This document shows, in pieces, positions 36,175 to 44,213 of a stretch of 64,000 bases of DNA (position 1 is the stretch's first letter; each line of letters starts with the position of its first letter). The notes below the pieces were generated by a model, which saw nothing but the letters and a program-made list of their open reading frames with translations, had not been told where the DNA came from and ran no database searches. This stretch comes from S010-25 sp964441285 (GTDB lineage: Bacteria > Pseudomonadota > Gammaproteobacteria > SZUA-229), in NCBI GenBank assembly GCA_964441285.1, contig CAYTUK010000001.1:1-64000 (forward strand), written 5' to 3'. Both the position numbers and the translations under genes were made by a program.

Positions 36175-36885
36175 CTATTTCTTTATGCCGAGTAATTCAA
36201 TTTCAAAGATCAGTGTCGAATTTGGTTGAATTAACGCGCTGCGTTGAGTTTTTCCATAAGCCAAATCGGGGGGGATGAATAATTTCCACTTATCGCCAAC
36301 GTGCATCATTTCTAAGGCCTGCGTCCAGCCTTTAATTACACCGTTAACGGGGAAGGTGGCCGGTTTTCCGCGGGAGTAAGAGCTGTCAAACACATGCCCG
36401 TTAATTAATGTACCGCGATAGTTTGTGGTCACGATATCGCCAGCTTTAGGTTGCGCGCCAGTGCCCGTTGCTAATATCTTATATTGTAGCCCGCTTTTAG
36501 TGGTGATTACCCCCGGTTTTTTTGCATTTTTGGCAAGGAAGGCGGTGCCTTTAGCAAGGTTTTCGGCCGTAATTTTATTTTGTTTTTTCAGCAAAGATGC
36601 CCGCAATTTTGTTTGAAATTCTATTTTTGCCTGGGTGCGTTGTGATTCTGAAAGTGCCAGTTTCTTTTTGCTAAAGACATCAGAAATACCCTGACTGAAA
36701 GCCTGGGCATTAAGGTCCACACCTTGTTGTCTGAGACGATTAGCAACATCGACACCAAAGCTGTAACTGGCTTTTTGAGTCACGCTTTCAAGGTTGTTTT
36801 TGGCTGCCTGATTATCTGGCTGGTTACAGCCAGATAACAGTACAGCCAGCGCGATAAAACTAAAATGGAAAATTCGATTGTACAT
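36175..36885 (-). CDS. FKBP-type peptidyl-prolyl isomerase, lipoprotein
   Basis: Envelope foldase of the Mip/FkpA type, 236 residues. A lipoprotein signal peptide with the lipobox LSGC (Cys20) precedes an N-terminal helical dimerisation region (about 40-125) and the C-terminal FKBP domain with GDIVTTNYRGTLINGHVFDSS and WKLFIPPDLAYG. Lipid anchoring sets it apart from soluble FkpA. It lies between rsmI (convergent) and the degP-like gene. Confidence 0.93.
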   Translation of the reverse strand: MYNRIFHFSFIALAVLLSGCNQPDNQAAKNNLESVTQKASYSFGVDVANRLRQQGVDLNAQAFSQGISDVFSKKKLALSESQRTQAKIEFQTKLRASLLKKQNKITAENLAKGTAFLAKNAKKPGVITTKSGLQYKILATGTGAQPKAGDIVTTNYRGTLINGHVFDSSYSRGKPATFPVNGVIKGWTQALEMMHVGDKWKLFIPPDLAYGKTQRSALIQPNSTLIFEIELLGIKK

Positions 36886-37301
36886 ATTATCTATCCTGGC
36901 ATAAGAGTGTGTATCTGGAGGCGAAAATGTATCAGTTCAGCCTCTCTCTATCAAGTAATAATTTAAGGAACCACTCATTAATTTTCCATGGAGTCGATTG
37001 TAAGTTGAATTATTCATTTGTACTGTGAGTAAGCTATCACTGCCTTCTCGTTAATGTTATATGAATATTGTGTGTCCGTGTGGTGTCAGGATAGATTGCA
37101 TTAAGCTAATACATTGAGCATAAACTGGAATTTGCTTTTGTGAGCCGCTGTAAACACTTCCAGTATGCTCTTTTGCCACCGCTATGCGATAGAAGAGTGA
37201 TCTGGTGTTGTTGCACAGTTTATTGGGTTCCGATTAATGAGATAAATGAAATTATTACGCGGCTAATGCTGGATTTAAGCTTAAGAAGCAAGCATGTTAG
37301 A
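36886..37301. other. Long intergenic region with no gene found
   Basis: About 420 bases between the divergent FKBP and DegP/Q genes. An open frame of 63 codons at 37140-37331 has odd composition (Cys/Trp clusters) and runs through the sigma-E-like promoter, so I do not call it. No repeat-family copy or RNA gene was recognised. Confidence 0.6.
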
Positions 37302-37331
37302 CGAACTTTTATTATACTATCGTGTCTATAA
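37302..37331 (+). promoter_or_regulatory. Sigma-E-like promoter of the DegP/Q gene
   Basis: CGAACTT (37302-37308) is followed after exactly 16 bases by TCTATAA (37325-37331). The sigma-E consensus is GGAACTT, about 16 bases, TCTGA; the -35 misses only the first G and the -10 keeps TCT and the trailing A. It lies 38 bases upstream of the start codon of the protease gene, the place where sigma-E drives degP in E. coli. Confidence 0.6.
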
Positions 37332-37368
37332 AATATTTTAAACCGCCTTAATTCCCCCGGGAGAAATA

Positions 37369-38751
37369 ATGATTACTCGCAAGTCTGTTTATTCTGCTTA
37401 TTTTAGAGCCACTTTACTTGCTCTGATGGCTCTGTTTGTTTTTGCTGATACAGCGCTGGCTGGGTTACCAGTAAGCGTGAATAATCAGATGGTGCCCAGT
37501 TTGGCACCGATGATAGATAAAGTGCGACCGGCTGTAGTTAACATTGCAACTCGCAGCCATATCGAAGTGACAAGTCATATATTACCTAACAACCCTATCT
37601 TCAGGCGTTTTTTTGGTGGTGGCAATAATTTACCACAGCGGAAAGAAGTGAAGAGTCTGGGGTCGGGCGTTATTATTAATGCGCATGATGGTTATATCGT
37701 AACGAATCAACATGTGGTCGCTGGTGCCGACGAAATTTCAGTGACATTGAGTGATGGCGAACAGGTTGAAGCCAAACTGATTGGCTCAGATCCTGAAGCA
37801 GATGTTGCGGTATTGCAGATTAAGCAAAAGCATCTCACGCAAATAGCCTTTGCCGACTCATCAAAAATTCGTGTAGGGGATTTTGCGGTAGCGATTGGCA
37901 ATCCATTTGGTCTGGGACAGTCAGTAACCTCAGGCATTATCAGTGCGTTAGGTCGAACGGGATTGGGGATTGAAGGTTATGAAGATTTTATACAAACTGA
38001 TGCATCGATTAACCCAGGTAATTCAGGTGGTGCACTGGTTAATTTAAAAGGCCAGCTGGTTGGTATTAATACGGCAATATTGTCTGCAGGTAGTCACGGT
38101 AATGTGGGTATTGGTTTTGCGATTCCGATTAATATGGTGCGCAAGATCGCAGCTCAGCTAATTAAATACGGTGAAGTACGCCGGGGTATGCTGGGCGTTG
38201 TAATGCAGAATTTGACACCTCAACTGTCCAAGGCGTTTGGTTTGAGTTTGTATCAGGGTGTGGTTATCTCACAGGTAATTGAGCATTCGGCTGCCAGTAA
38301 AGCGGGTTTAAAGGCAGGTGATGTGGTAGAAAAAATTGATGGGACAACAGTAAAAAGCGCGTCTCAAATGCGCAACATGGTTGGCATGATGCGCGTGGGA
38401 CAAGTAATGGCTATTACGGTGATTCGTGAAGGTAAGGTCATACATTTAAGTGCAAAAATTCAGGATGTAGTAGAAAAGTCAATTGCGGGTGGAAAACTTA
38501 ACCCTCATCTGGAAGGTGCAGTAATTCAATATCACAATAAAGCGGGTAATAAATACGTGGAAATCACCGATGTGGCGCGTGGTAGCCCAGCCTGGAATGC
38601 GCGATTACGCAAGGGTGACATGATTCTATCGGTTAACCGTATCCCCGTGAAAACGCTGCCTGAGCTGAAAAAAAATATCAAGTTCAGCGATAAACAAATT
38701 TTATTAAATGTGCAGCGTGGGCAGATAGCACTGTTTATTTTGGTTCAGTGA
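37369..38751 (+). CDS. DegP/DegQ-type periplasmic serine endoprotease
   Basis: Periplasmic quality-control protease and chaperone. The 460-residue protein has a signal peptide, catalytic His in TNQHVV, Asp in EADVAVLQI and Ser in NPGNSGGAL, and two PDZ domains (about 265-355 and 375-460). The glycine-containing loop RRFFGGGNN is shorter than the long LA loop of E. coli DegP, so DegQ/MucD is also possible. A GGGAG ribosome-binding site precedes the ATG. Its last 17 bases overlap the convergent moaE gene. Confidence 0.94.
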   Translation: MITRKSVYSAYFRATLLALMALFVFADTALAGLPVSVNNQMVPSLAPMIDKVRPAVVNIATRSHIEVTSHILPNNPIFRRFFGGGNNLPQRKEVKSLGSGVIINAHDGYIVTNQHVVAGADEISVTLSDGEQVEAKLIGSDPEADVAVLQIKQKHLTQIAFADSSKIRVGDFAVAIGNPFGLGQSVTSGIISALGRTGLGIEGYEDFIQTDASINPGNSGGALVNLKGQLVGINTAILSAGSHGNVGIGFAIPINMVRKIAAQLIKYGEVRRGMLGVVMQNLTPQLSKAFGLSLYQGVVISQVIEHSAASKAGLKAGDVVEKIDGTTVKSASQMRNMVGMMRVGQVMAITVIREGKVIHLSAKIQDVVEKSIAGGKLNPHLEGAVIQYHNKAGNKYVEITDVARGSPAWNARLRKGDMILSVNRIPVKTLPELKKNIKFSDKQILLNVQRGQIALFILVQ

Positions 38752-39196
38752 TAGCCGGTTTGTTAGCGGTTAAATCATTATGTACCCAGCGCTCGCCTTG
38801 AGCAGTGATCTCTTTTTTCCAGAATGGCGCGCCAGTTTTTAATGTTTCCATTAAAAACTGGCAGGCATCAAAAGCCTGCTGACGGTGTGCTGCCCAGGCA
38901 GCGGTAAGCACAATGGGTTCGGCCGGTTTTATTAGCCCGACACGGTGGATAATTAAGTTATCCTGTAGAGAATAAGTCTGTGTGCTTTCGCTGCAGAGCT
39001 TATCTAGAAACCGTTGTGTCATCGCTGAGTAGTGCTCCAGTCGCATTGATGTGACTGAAGTGCCAAGATTGAAGTCACGCATGGTACCGACAAAACAGGC
39101 CGTTGCACCATATGTGCCCGGCTTTAACTTTGATTGCTGGTACGTTTGCAGTAATTCCCAGGGGTTAAATGGCTGATTAATGATTTGTGCAGGCAT
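38735..39196 (-). CDS. moaE: Molybdopterin synthase catalytic subunit
   Basis: Large subunit of molybdopterin synthase, which puts two sulfurs into precursor Z to make molybdopterin. The 153-residue protein has AACFVGTMRDFNLG-type N-terminal residues, the HRVGLIKPAEPIVLTAAWA stretch and the late PFWKKE motif with the active-site lysines. It is downstream of moaD in the same operon and convergent with the protease gene. Confidence 0.95.
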   Translation of the reverse strand: MPAQIINQPFNPWELLQTYQQSKLKPGTYGATACFVGTMRDFNLGTSVTSMRLEHYSAMTQRFLDKLCSESTQTYSLQDNLIIHRVGLIKPAEPIVLTAAWAAHRQQAFDACQFLMETLKTGAPFWKKEITAQGERWVHNDLTANKPAITEPK

Positions 39197-39255
39197 AATG
39201 GCTTATATCGAGTCGGAAAATGTTTCGAGGTTAATCAAAGTTAGAGTCATTGACC

Positions 39256-39486
39256 TTAACCACCCGTTACCAGTGGAAAAAAAGCGACTTCATCCTGATC
39301 ACTGGCGATGTCATCAACATGCCTGTATTCCAGATTGATTGCACACAGTGTGCTGACCGGCATAGTGCAGCCGGGTGCGGTTTTTTGCCAGATATCGTAG
39401 AGCGAAACAGGTATTTCTGCCACTATTTTTATTTCGTCTTGTCCAACCATTTCCCTTAAACTTGAAAAGAATTTTACTGTAATCAT
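39256..39486 (-). CDS. moaD: Molybdopterin synthase sulfur carrier subunit
   Basis: Ubiquitin-like sulfur carrier of 76 residues that ends in the obligatory Gly-Gly (VTGG), where it is thiocarboxylated. It is 59 bases upstream of moaE. A repeat element (39535-39641) occupies its upstream region, shared with the divergent moaC. Confidence 0.94.
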   Translation of the reverse strand: MITVKFFSSLREMVGQDEIKIVAEIPVSLYDIWQKTAPGCTMPVSTLCAINLEYRHVDDIASDQDEVAFFPLVTGG

Positions 39487-39534
39487 GGCCTTATTTTATC
39501 GTGAATGCCTGGATGAAGGATAGTGCAGCGGTAT

Positions 39535-39641
39535 TTATTACTGAAACGAATGAAAAGGAGACCCATGGTTAAAGACATGCGGTGAATACATCCCTGTAGA
39601 CTCGTGAACAATGGATATCCTTTTCACCTGTACTGTTAGTA
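39535..39641 (+). repeat. Palindromic repeat, copy A (internally shortened)
   Basis: Member of the six-copy family described at 58163. It starts TTATTACTGAAACGAATG, carries ATGGTTAAAGACA and GGTGAATACATCCCTG, jumps from GACTCG directly to TGAACAAT (the roughly 28 bases between these in full copies are missing), and ends CTGTTAGTA. It fills the space between divergent moaD and moaC, about 50 bases from each start codon, where both promoters must lie. Confidence 0.85.
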
Positions 39642-39692
39642 CGTATATTTGATATGCTTCTGTTTCTTTAGTATCACAATATCTGTTATTTT

Positions 39693-40187
39693 ATGAGCGA
39701 TCCATTAAGTCATTTTAATGCACACGGCGAAGCACATATGGTTGATGTGGGCAGTAAAACACCCACACTGCGTTGTGCTGTTGCACAGGGCTGCATCAGT
39801 ATGCAGGCAGAAACCCTGCAGCGTATTGTGCGGGGTGACCACAAGAAAGGCGATGTATTATCGGTGGCTAGAATTGCCGGTATTATGGCGGCAAAAAAAA
39901 CGGCTGACTTAATTCCTCTGTGCCACTCGCTGGCATTATCACATGTTGAGATTCAACTGGAGGTTAACCCTGAAAATGTGGCGATTGACTGTGTTGCAAC
40001 GGTAGAGACAGTCGGCCAAACCGGGGTGGAGATGGAGGCGTTGACAGCGGTACAAATAAGCCTCTTAACTATTTATGATATGTGTAAGGCAATGGATCGA
40101 GGCATGAGAATGGAGGCTATTTTTCTACTGAATAAATCTGGTGGTAAGTCAGGAAACTGGTCGTCGACGTATCCGCAAGATACGTGA
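39693..40187 (+). CDS. moaC: Cyclic pyranopterin monophosphate synthase
   Basis: Together with MoaA (not here) makes precursor Z of the molybdenum cofactor. The 164-residue protein has the MVDVGSK start motif, KKTADLIPLCHSLAL, VEMEALTAVQISLLTIYDMC and the KSGGKSG ending. Divergent from moaD; its stop overlaps the longest possible frame of the AsmA-like gene. Confidence 0.96.
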   Translation: MSDPLSHFNAHGEAHMVDVGSKTPTLRCAVAQGCISMQAETLQRIVRGDHKKGDVLSVARIAGIMAAKKTADLIPLCHSLALSHVEIQLEVNPENVAIDCVATVETVGQTGVEMEALTAVQISLLTIYDMCKAMDRGMRMEAIFLLNKSGGKSGNWSSTYPQDT

Positions 40188-40222
40188 CGGCAAGCCATGC
40201 CACTTTTATACGGAGCGATTAC

Positions 40223-42481
40223 ATGCGCTTATTAGTAAAATTAATTAAAGGGCTAGTGGTTCTGGCTGTTGTATTACTGCTTTCAGCCGTGGTATTTGTT
40301 TTTGTTTTTAATGCGAATGCATATAAACCGCAAATCATAGCTCAGGTTGAGCAGGTAACAGGACGGCATTTTTCTATTGATGGCAATATCGGGTTAACGC
40401 TGTACCCCTGGATCGGGCTAAAACTTGAAAAAACCACTTTGGGAAATGCTGCCGGGTTTGGCCGGAAACCGTTTGCCGCACTTGATTCGCTAAATATTAA
40501 AGTGAATGTTTTAGCATTACTGAAGCAACGAATTGAAATCAGTAAAATTCAGTTACATGGTCTGAAGCTCTCACTGGAAATCAATAAGCAGGGCAAGAAC
40601 AACTGGTCGAACCTGGTCAAACGAAAAAAAACGTCACCGGATAAAATCGCAGCACAAATACCGTCAGATAAAACAGCTTCACCTGAAATACACGCCACCA
40701 AAGCAAATAATTCAATGTCGGGTTTCGTCCTGAAATCTCTTCATATAAAGGGAGTTGAATTGAAAAATGCATCCATTACTTATCGGGATAAAGTGACTGG
40801 GATGCAGGTCGGCATTTCTGCGCTCAATCTTGCAACGGGTGTGGTTCAATTTGATAAGCCAGTTAATATAAAGCTTTCTGCGCAGCTAAAAAATAATCAG
40901 CCAGCGTTAGAGAGCACCTTTATCTTAACAACAGCATTAACTTTTAATCAGAAATTTTCTGTATTTGATTTACGTGATCTAGCGTTAAAAATTTCGCTAA
41001 GAGCTAATAAGACCTCTGCATTTGCGCAGAACGTAAACCTGACGCTTAACACGCAAGTGAAGATTGACACGCTACAACAGAAAATCTTAATTAGAAAACT
41101 GTATCTGTCTGCATCGGGGGTTAATGTACAGGCGGATATCCAGATTTCACAATTTCTGCATGCCGCTAAAATTAAGGGCCGCATTTCGGTAGACACATTT
41201 AATGCGCGTGCATTAAGTAAAAAGTTCGGTGTTATGTTACCGCTTATGGCGGATAAAAAAGCGCTCAGTGCTATTTCGCTTACCGCCAACTTAAAATTGG
41301 TTAATCAGCGTCTTGAACTTGACAAAATTAAACTGAAACTGGATCAAAGTGCGCTTACAGGCTGGGTTCATATACTTAATTTGAAACGGCAGTCACTGCG
41401 TTATGATTTAGTCCTAAACAGGATAAATCTAAACAGTTATTTGCCCCCTGCCGTTGGTACGAAACCGGATACGAATAAAAACATACCGGCTAAAACAACC
41501 AATATATCAGCAGATGCGCGGAATGAAAAAATTAAATTGCCTTTGGCGTTATTGCGTAAACTTGATTTACAGGGTGTGTTTAGCATTCGGGCGATTCACG
41601 TAAAAGCATTTGATGCAAGCCGTTTTTCAGTCACAACTAAAGCCAGCAAAGGCATTATTACACTGGCTCCAGTTACGCTGAAACTATTCGGTGGAGATAT
41701 TAATGCACGGGTTAGTTTGAACCTGCAAAAACAACCACGGTATGGCTTACGTCTGAAGGCCAAAAATGTGCAGGTTGGTCCGGTGCTTAACCCAGTATTA
41801 AAGAATCTTCTGCGTGGGAAACCGATGACATTAAAAGGTGTGGTGAATATGGCTGCATTTGTAATGACGCAAGGCGATAGCCTGAAGGTGTTAAAACGCC
41901 GAGCAAAAGGGCAGCTGACACTGGATCTGACTCAAACAGCGTTGGCTGGCTTTGATCCTGAATATTATGTGCGTACTTCCATTGCGAATTATCTTCAGCA
42001 GCGTGGGTTGAACCTGGCCGCATCCATCCGTGGTAACTATAAACCACGAAAAGTCACTGTATTTAACATTATTCATGATAAGGCAACAATTGCGGACGGT
42101 ATAATCAGTACAAAAGACTTTCTTATGGACTCAGAACGCGCCACTATTCGAGCCAGTGGCAAGGTTAATATAATGCGCAATAGCGTGGATATGGTGTCTT
42201 CAATTAAACTGTCACGCAATAAAACCGTGGTAGAAAAATTGCTGAATAAACCACTCTATGTGCATGTGCATGGAGCGTTTGATCAACTGGTCTATGATAT
42301 TGATACGCAGAAACTCTCGAATAATATAAGCAACCTGCTGAAGGATGAAGCCAGAGCGAGAGTCAATAAAAAACTGGCGGCAGAGAGACGGAAGCTGAAG
42401 CAGAAAATGAATACTGAAAAGCAACGGCTGATAAATAACCTGAGAAATAAATTAAAAAATAAATTAAAAAATTTGTTTTAG
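40223..42481 (+). CDS. AsmA family protein
   Basis: Large inner-membrane-anchored periplasmic protein with an AsmA domain, a family related to lipid-transfer VPS13-like proteins and implicated in outer-membrane lipid homeostasis. I use the ATG at 40223, preceded by GGAG, giving 752 residues; an upstream start overlapping moaC adds 13 residues without family features. One N-terminal membrane segment (about 5-30), conserved ALDSLNIKVNVLALLK, a long beta-rich middle and the C-terminal AsmA_2 region with IRASGKVNIM. The tail is a lysine- and asparagine-rich coiled-coil-like run. Confidence 0.92.
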   Translation: MRLLVKLIKGLVVLAVVLLLSAVVFVFVFNANAYKPQIIAQVEQVTGRHFSIDGNIGLTLYPWIGLKLEKTTLGNAAGFGRKPFAALDSLNIKVNVLALLKQRIEISKIQLHGLKLSLEINKQGKNNWSNLVKRKKTSPDKIAAQIPSDKTASPEIHATKANNSMSGFVLKSLHIKGVELKNASITYRDKVTGMQVGISALNLATGVVQFDKPVNIKLSAQLKNNQPALESTFILTTALTFNQKFSVFDLRDLALKISLRANKTSAFAQNVNLTLNTQVKIDTLQQKILIRKLYLSASGVNVQADIQISQFLHAAKIKGRISVDTFNARALSKKFGVMLPLMADKKALSAISLTANLKLVNQRLELDKIKLKLDQSALTGWVHILNLKRQSLRYDLVLNRINLNSYLPPAVGTKPDTNKNIPAKTTNISADARNEKIKLPLALLRKLDLQGVFSIRAIHVKAFDASRFSVTTKASKGIITLAPVTLKLFGGDINARVSLNLQKQPRYGLRLKAKNVQVGPVLNPVLKNLLRGKPMTLKGVVNMAAFVMTQGDSLKVLKRRAKGQLTLDLTQTALAGFDPEYYVRTSIANYLQQRGLNLAASIRGNYKPRKVTVFNIIHDKATIADGIISTKDFLMDSERATIRASGKVNIMRNSVDMVSSIKLSRNKTVVEKLLNKPLYVHVHGAFDQLVYDIDTQKLSNNISNLLKDEARARVNKKLAAERRKLKQKMNTEKQRLINNLRNKLKNKLKNLF

Positions 42482-42530
42482 ATGAGGTTGAATTTGATCG
42501 GTGATCTCTGTTTTTTGCTAAAGAGTGTGA

Positions 42531-43610
42531 ATGGTGAATAATTTCTCAACGCGGGTATTGCAATGGTACCGTCAGCATGGCCGTCATAATTTACCGTGGC
42601 AGAAAAATAAAACCCTGTATCGTGTCTGGGTTGCTGAAGTTATGTTGCAGCAAACACAGGTGGCGGCCGTGTTGCCATATTATCAGCGGTTTATGCAGGC
42701 ATTCCCCCACCTGGCTGTGCTGGCAGCGGCAGATATGGATGAGGTGCTCAGCTACTGGTCTGGTCTGGGGTATTACGCCCGCGCCCGCAATATGCACACA
42801 GCAGCGCAACGAATCGTTGAGCAGTTCGATGCTGACTTTCCACACCATTATGATGATGTTATTGCTTTACCCGGTATTGGGCCATCGACGGCTGCGGCGA
42901 TTTTGGCGCAGGCATTGAATCAGCCGCATGCAATTCTGGATGGTAATGTGAAGCGGGTACTGGCACGGTATCATGGCATCGAAGGCTGGCCAGGTTTGCG
43001 GCAGGTTGAACAGCAGTTGTGGGAAAAAGCCCGCTTGCATACACCCGCCATACAGGTTGCTGATTACACGCAGGCGATGATGGATATGGGGGCAATCCTC
43101 TGCACCCGCTCATCGGCGAATTGTGGGCAGTGCCCGCTTAATGCTGATTGTGTTGCGCTGGCGGAAAATAAAGTGGGAAACTTGCCCACAAAACGACCCA
43201 AAAAGAAGCGGCCTGTGCGGCAGAAATGTTTTTTAGTGATACACCATACCGAAAATGGTCTGTTAATGGAAAAACGCCCCACATCCGGCATATGGGGTGG
43301 TTTATGGAGTTTTCCAGAAACAGAACTGGAAGAAAATATTATAGAGGTCTGTTTGCAACGTTGGGGGCTGACTGTGCAGCAGATAAAAAATCGACCTGTT
43401 TTTCGACATACTTTTAGTCATTTTCATCTGGATATTTTACCCTGTCATATTCAGGTTAAAACACCGTTAGCGCAAATTAGCGAGGCAGAGCGATTCCAGT
43501 GGTGTTTGCCTGATGACGAACGCGCGATGGCTACACCGGTGCGTTCTATTTTGAATGAACTACTCAAAACAGGCATGAATGGCTTGACTCAGAGGCCTCT
43601 AGCCGATTAA
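42531..43610 (+). CDS. mutY: Adenine DNA glycosylase MutY
   Basis: Removes adenine mispaired with 8-oxoguanine. The 359-residue protein has the catalytic Glu in EVMLQQTQV, the helix-hairpin-helix GIGPSTAAAIL with the catalytic Asp in LDGNVKRVLAR, the 4Fe-4S cluster motif CTRSSANCGQCPLNADC (spacing 6-2-5) and a C-terminal NUDIX-like domain that reads oxoG. Followed by tRNA-Phe. Confidence 0.97.
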   Translation: MVNNFSTRVLQWYRQHGRHNLPWQKNKTLYRVWVAEVMLQQTQVAAVLPYYQRFMQAFPHLAVLAAADMDEVLSYWSGLGYYARARNMHTAAQRIVEQFDADFPHHYDDVIALPGIGPSTAAAILAQALNQPHAILDGNVKRVLARYHGIEGWPGLRQVEQQLWEKARLHTPAIQVADYTQAMMDMGAILCTRSSANCGQCPLNADCVALAENKVGNLPTKRPKKKRPVRQKCFLVIHHTENGLLMEKRPTSGIWGGLWSFPETELEENIIEVCLQRWGLTVQQIKNRPVFRHTFSHFHLDILPCHIQVKTPLAQISEAERFQWCLPDDERAMATPVRSILNELLKTGMNGLTQRPLAD

Positions 43611-43668
43611 ATACGCATCCTTTGAGTCAAGCTGGTTTCAACTCAAAAAATTGTCAGGCATTAAAAAT

Positions 43669-43744
<76 letters not shown>

Positions 43745-43962
43745 TTTTTTATCCGCACTCCGCTTCCTTTTGCCGTATTCCACAAGGGCTTTTTACCTGA
43801 CCGCATTGAATCCTGTGTTAAATCTTCCGGTTTATTCCTGCACCTCACACACTCTCTCTCTCCACGACATAAAGAGTTGGGTTGATAAGATTCGTGGTAT
43901 CCCTGCTATCACTGGATTAATTTGTATAGTATGGATGAGAAATATCCTCGGTCGGTAAATCA

Positions 43963-44039
43963 TGGCGCGCCCGACAGGATTCGAACCTGTGACCTTCGGT
44001 GTCGGAGACCGATATTCTATCCAGCTGAACTACGGGCGC
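43963..44039 (-). tRNA. tRNA-Arg (CCG)
   Basis: Complete 77-base cloverleaf on the minus strand: acceptor GCGCCCG, D loop with GTAGTTCAGCTGGATAGA, anticodon stem TCGGT/ACCGA with loop CTCCGAC giving anticodon CCG, T arm GGTTCGAATCC and encoded CCA. A TAGAAT box sits about 13 bases upstream of its 5' end; any -35 would fall inside repeat copy D. Confidence 0.97.
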
Positions 44040-44063
44040 AAGAGAGAGCGGATTCTATCACGC

Positions 44064-44196
44064 TTACTAACAGGATGGATGAAAAGGCTATCGATTGTTC
44101 AAGACCGTCAGCCGCAGGATGCGGATGTCGAATTTACATGGAAGTATTGACAGCGTGTCTTGAACAATCGATAGCCTTTTCATCTGTTTCAGTAAT
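44064..44196 (-). repeat. Palindromic repeat, copy D, with a perfect 28-bp stem
   Basis: Family member in the opposite orientation, starting TTACTAACAGG and ending TTTCAGTAAT on the plus strand. The arms 44078-44105 and 44157-44184 are exact 28-bp complements, separated by 51 bases carrying the family core CCGTCAGCCGCAGGATGCGG. In the other copies the arms are only imperfectly complementary. It fills the gap between the 5' end of tRNA-Arg and the comM stop. Confidence 0.9.
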
Positions 44197-44213
44197 ATGT
44201 CTATAGCTGATTC

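Noticed and set aside
36886..36980. Possible sigma-E promoter for the FKBP gene (GAACTG on the minus strand)
   Set aside because: At 16 bases downstream there is AGATA instead of a TCTGA-like -10; too weak.
37140..37331. 63-codon open frame upstream of the DegP/Q gene
   Set aside because: Unusual Cys/Trp-rich composition, no ribosome-binding site, and it runs through the sigma-E-like promoter.
43745..43962. Open frames between the two tRNA genes
   Set aside because: They run through or end in tRNA sequence, lack ribosome-binding sites and show no family pattern.
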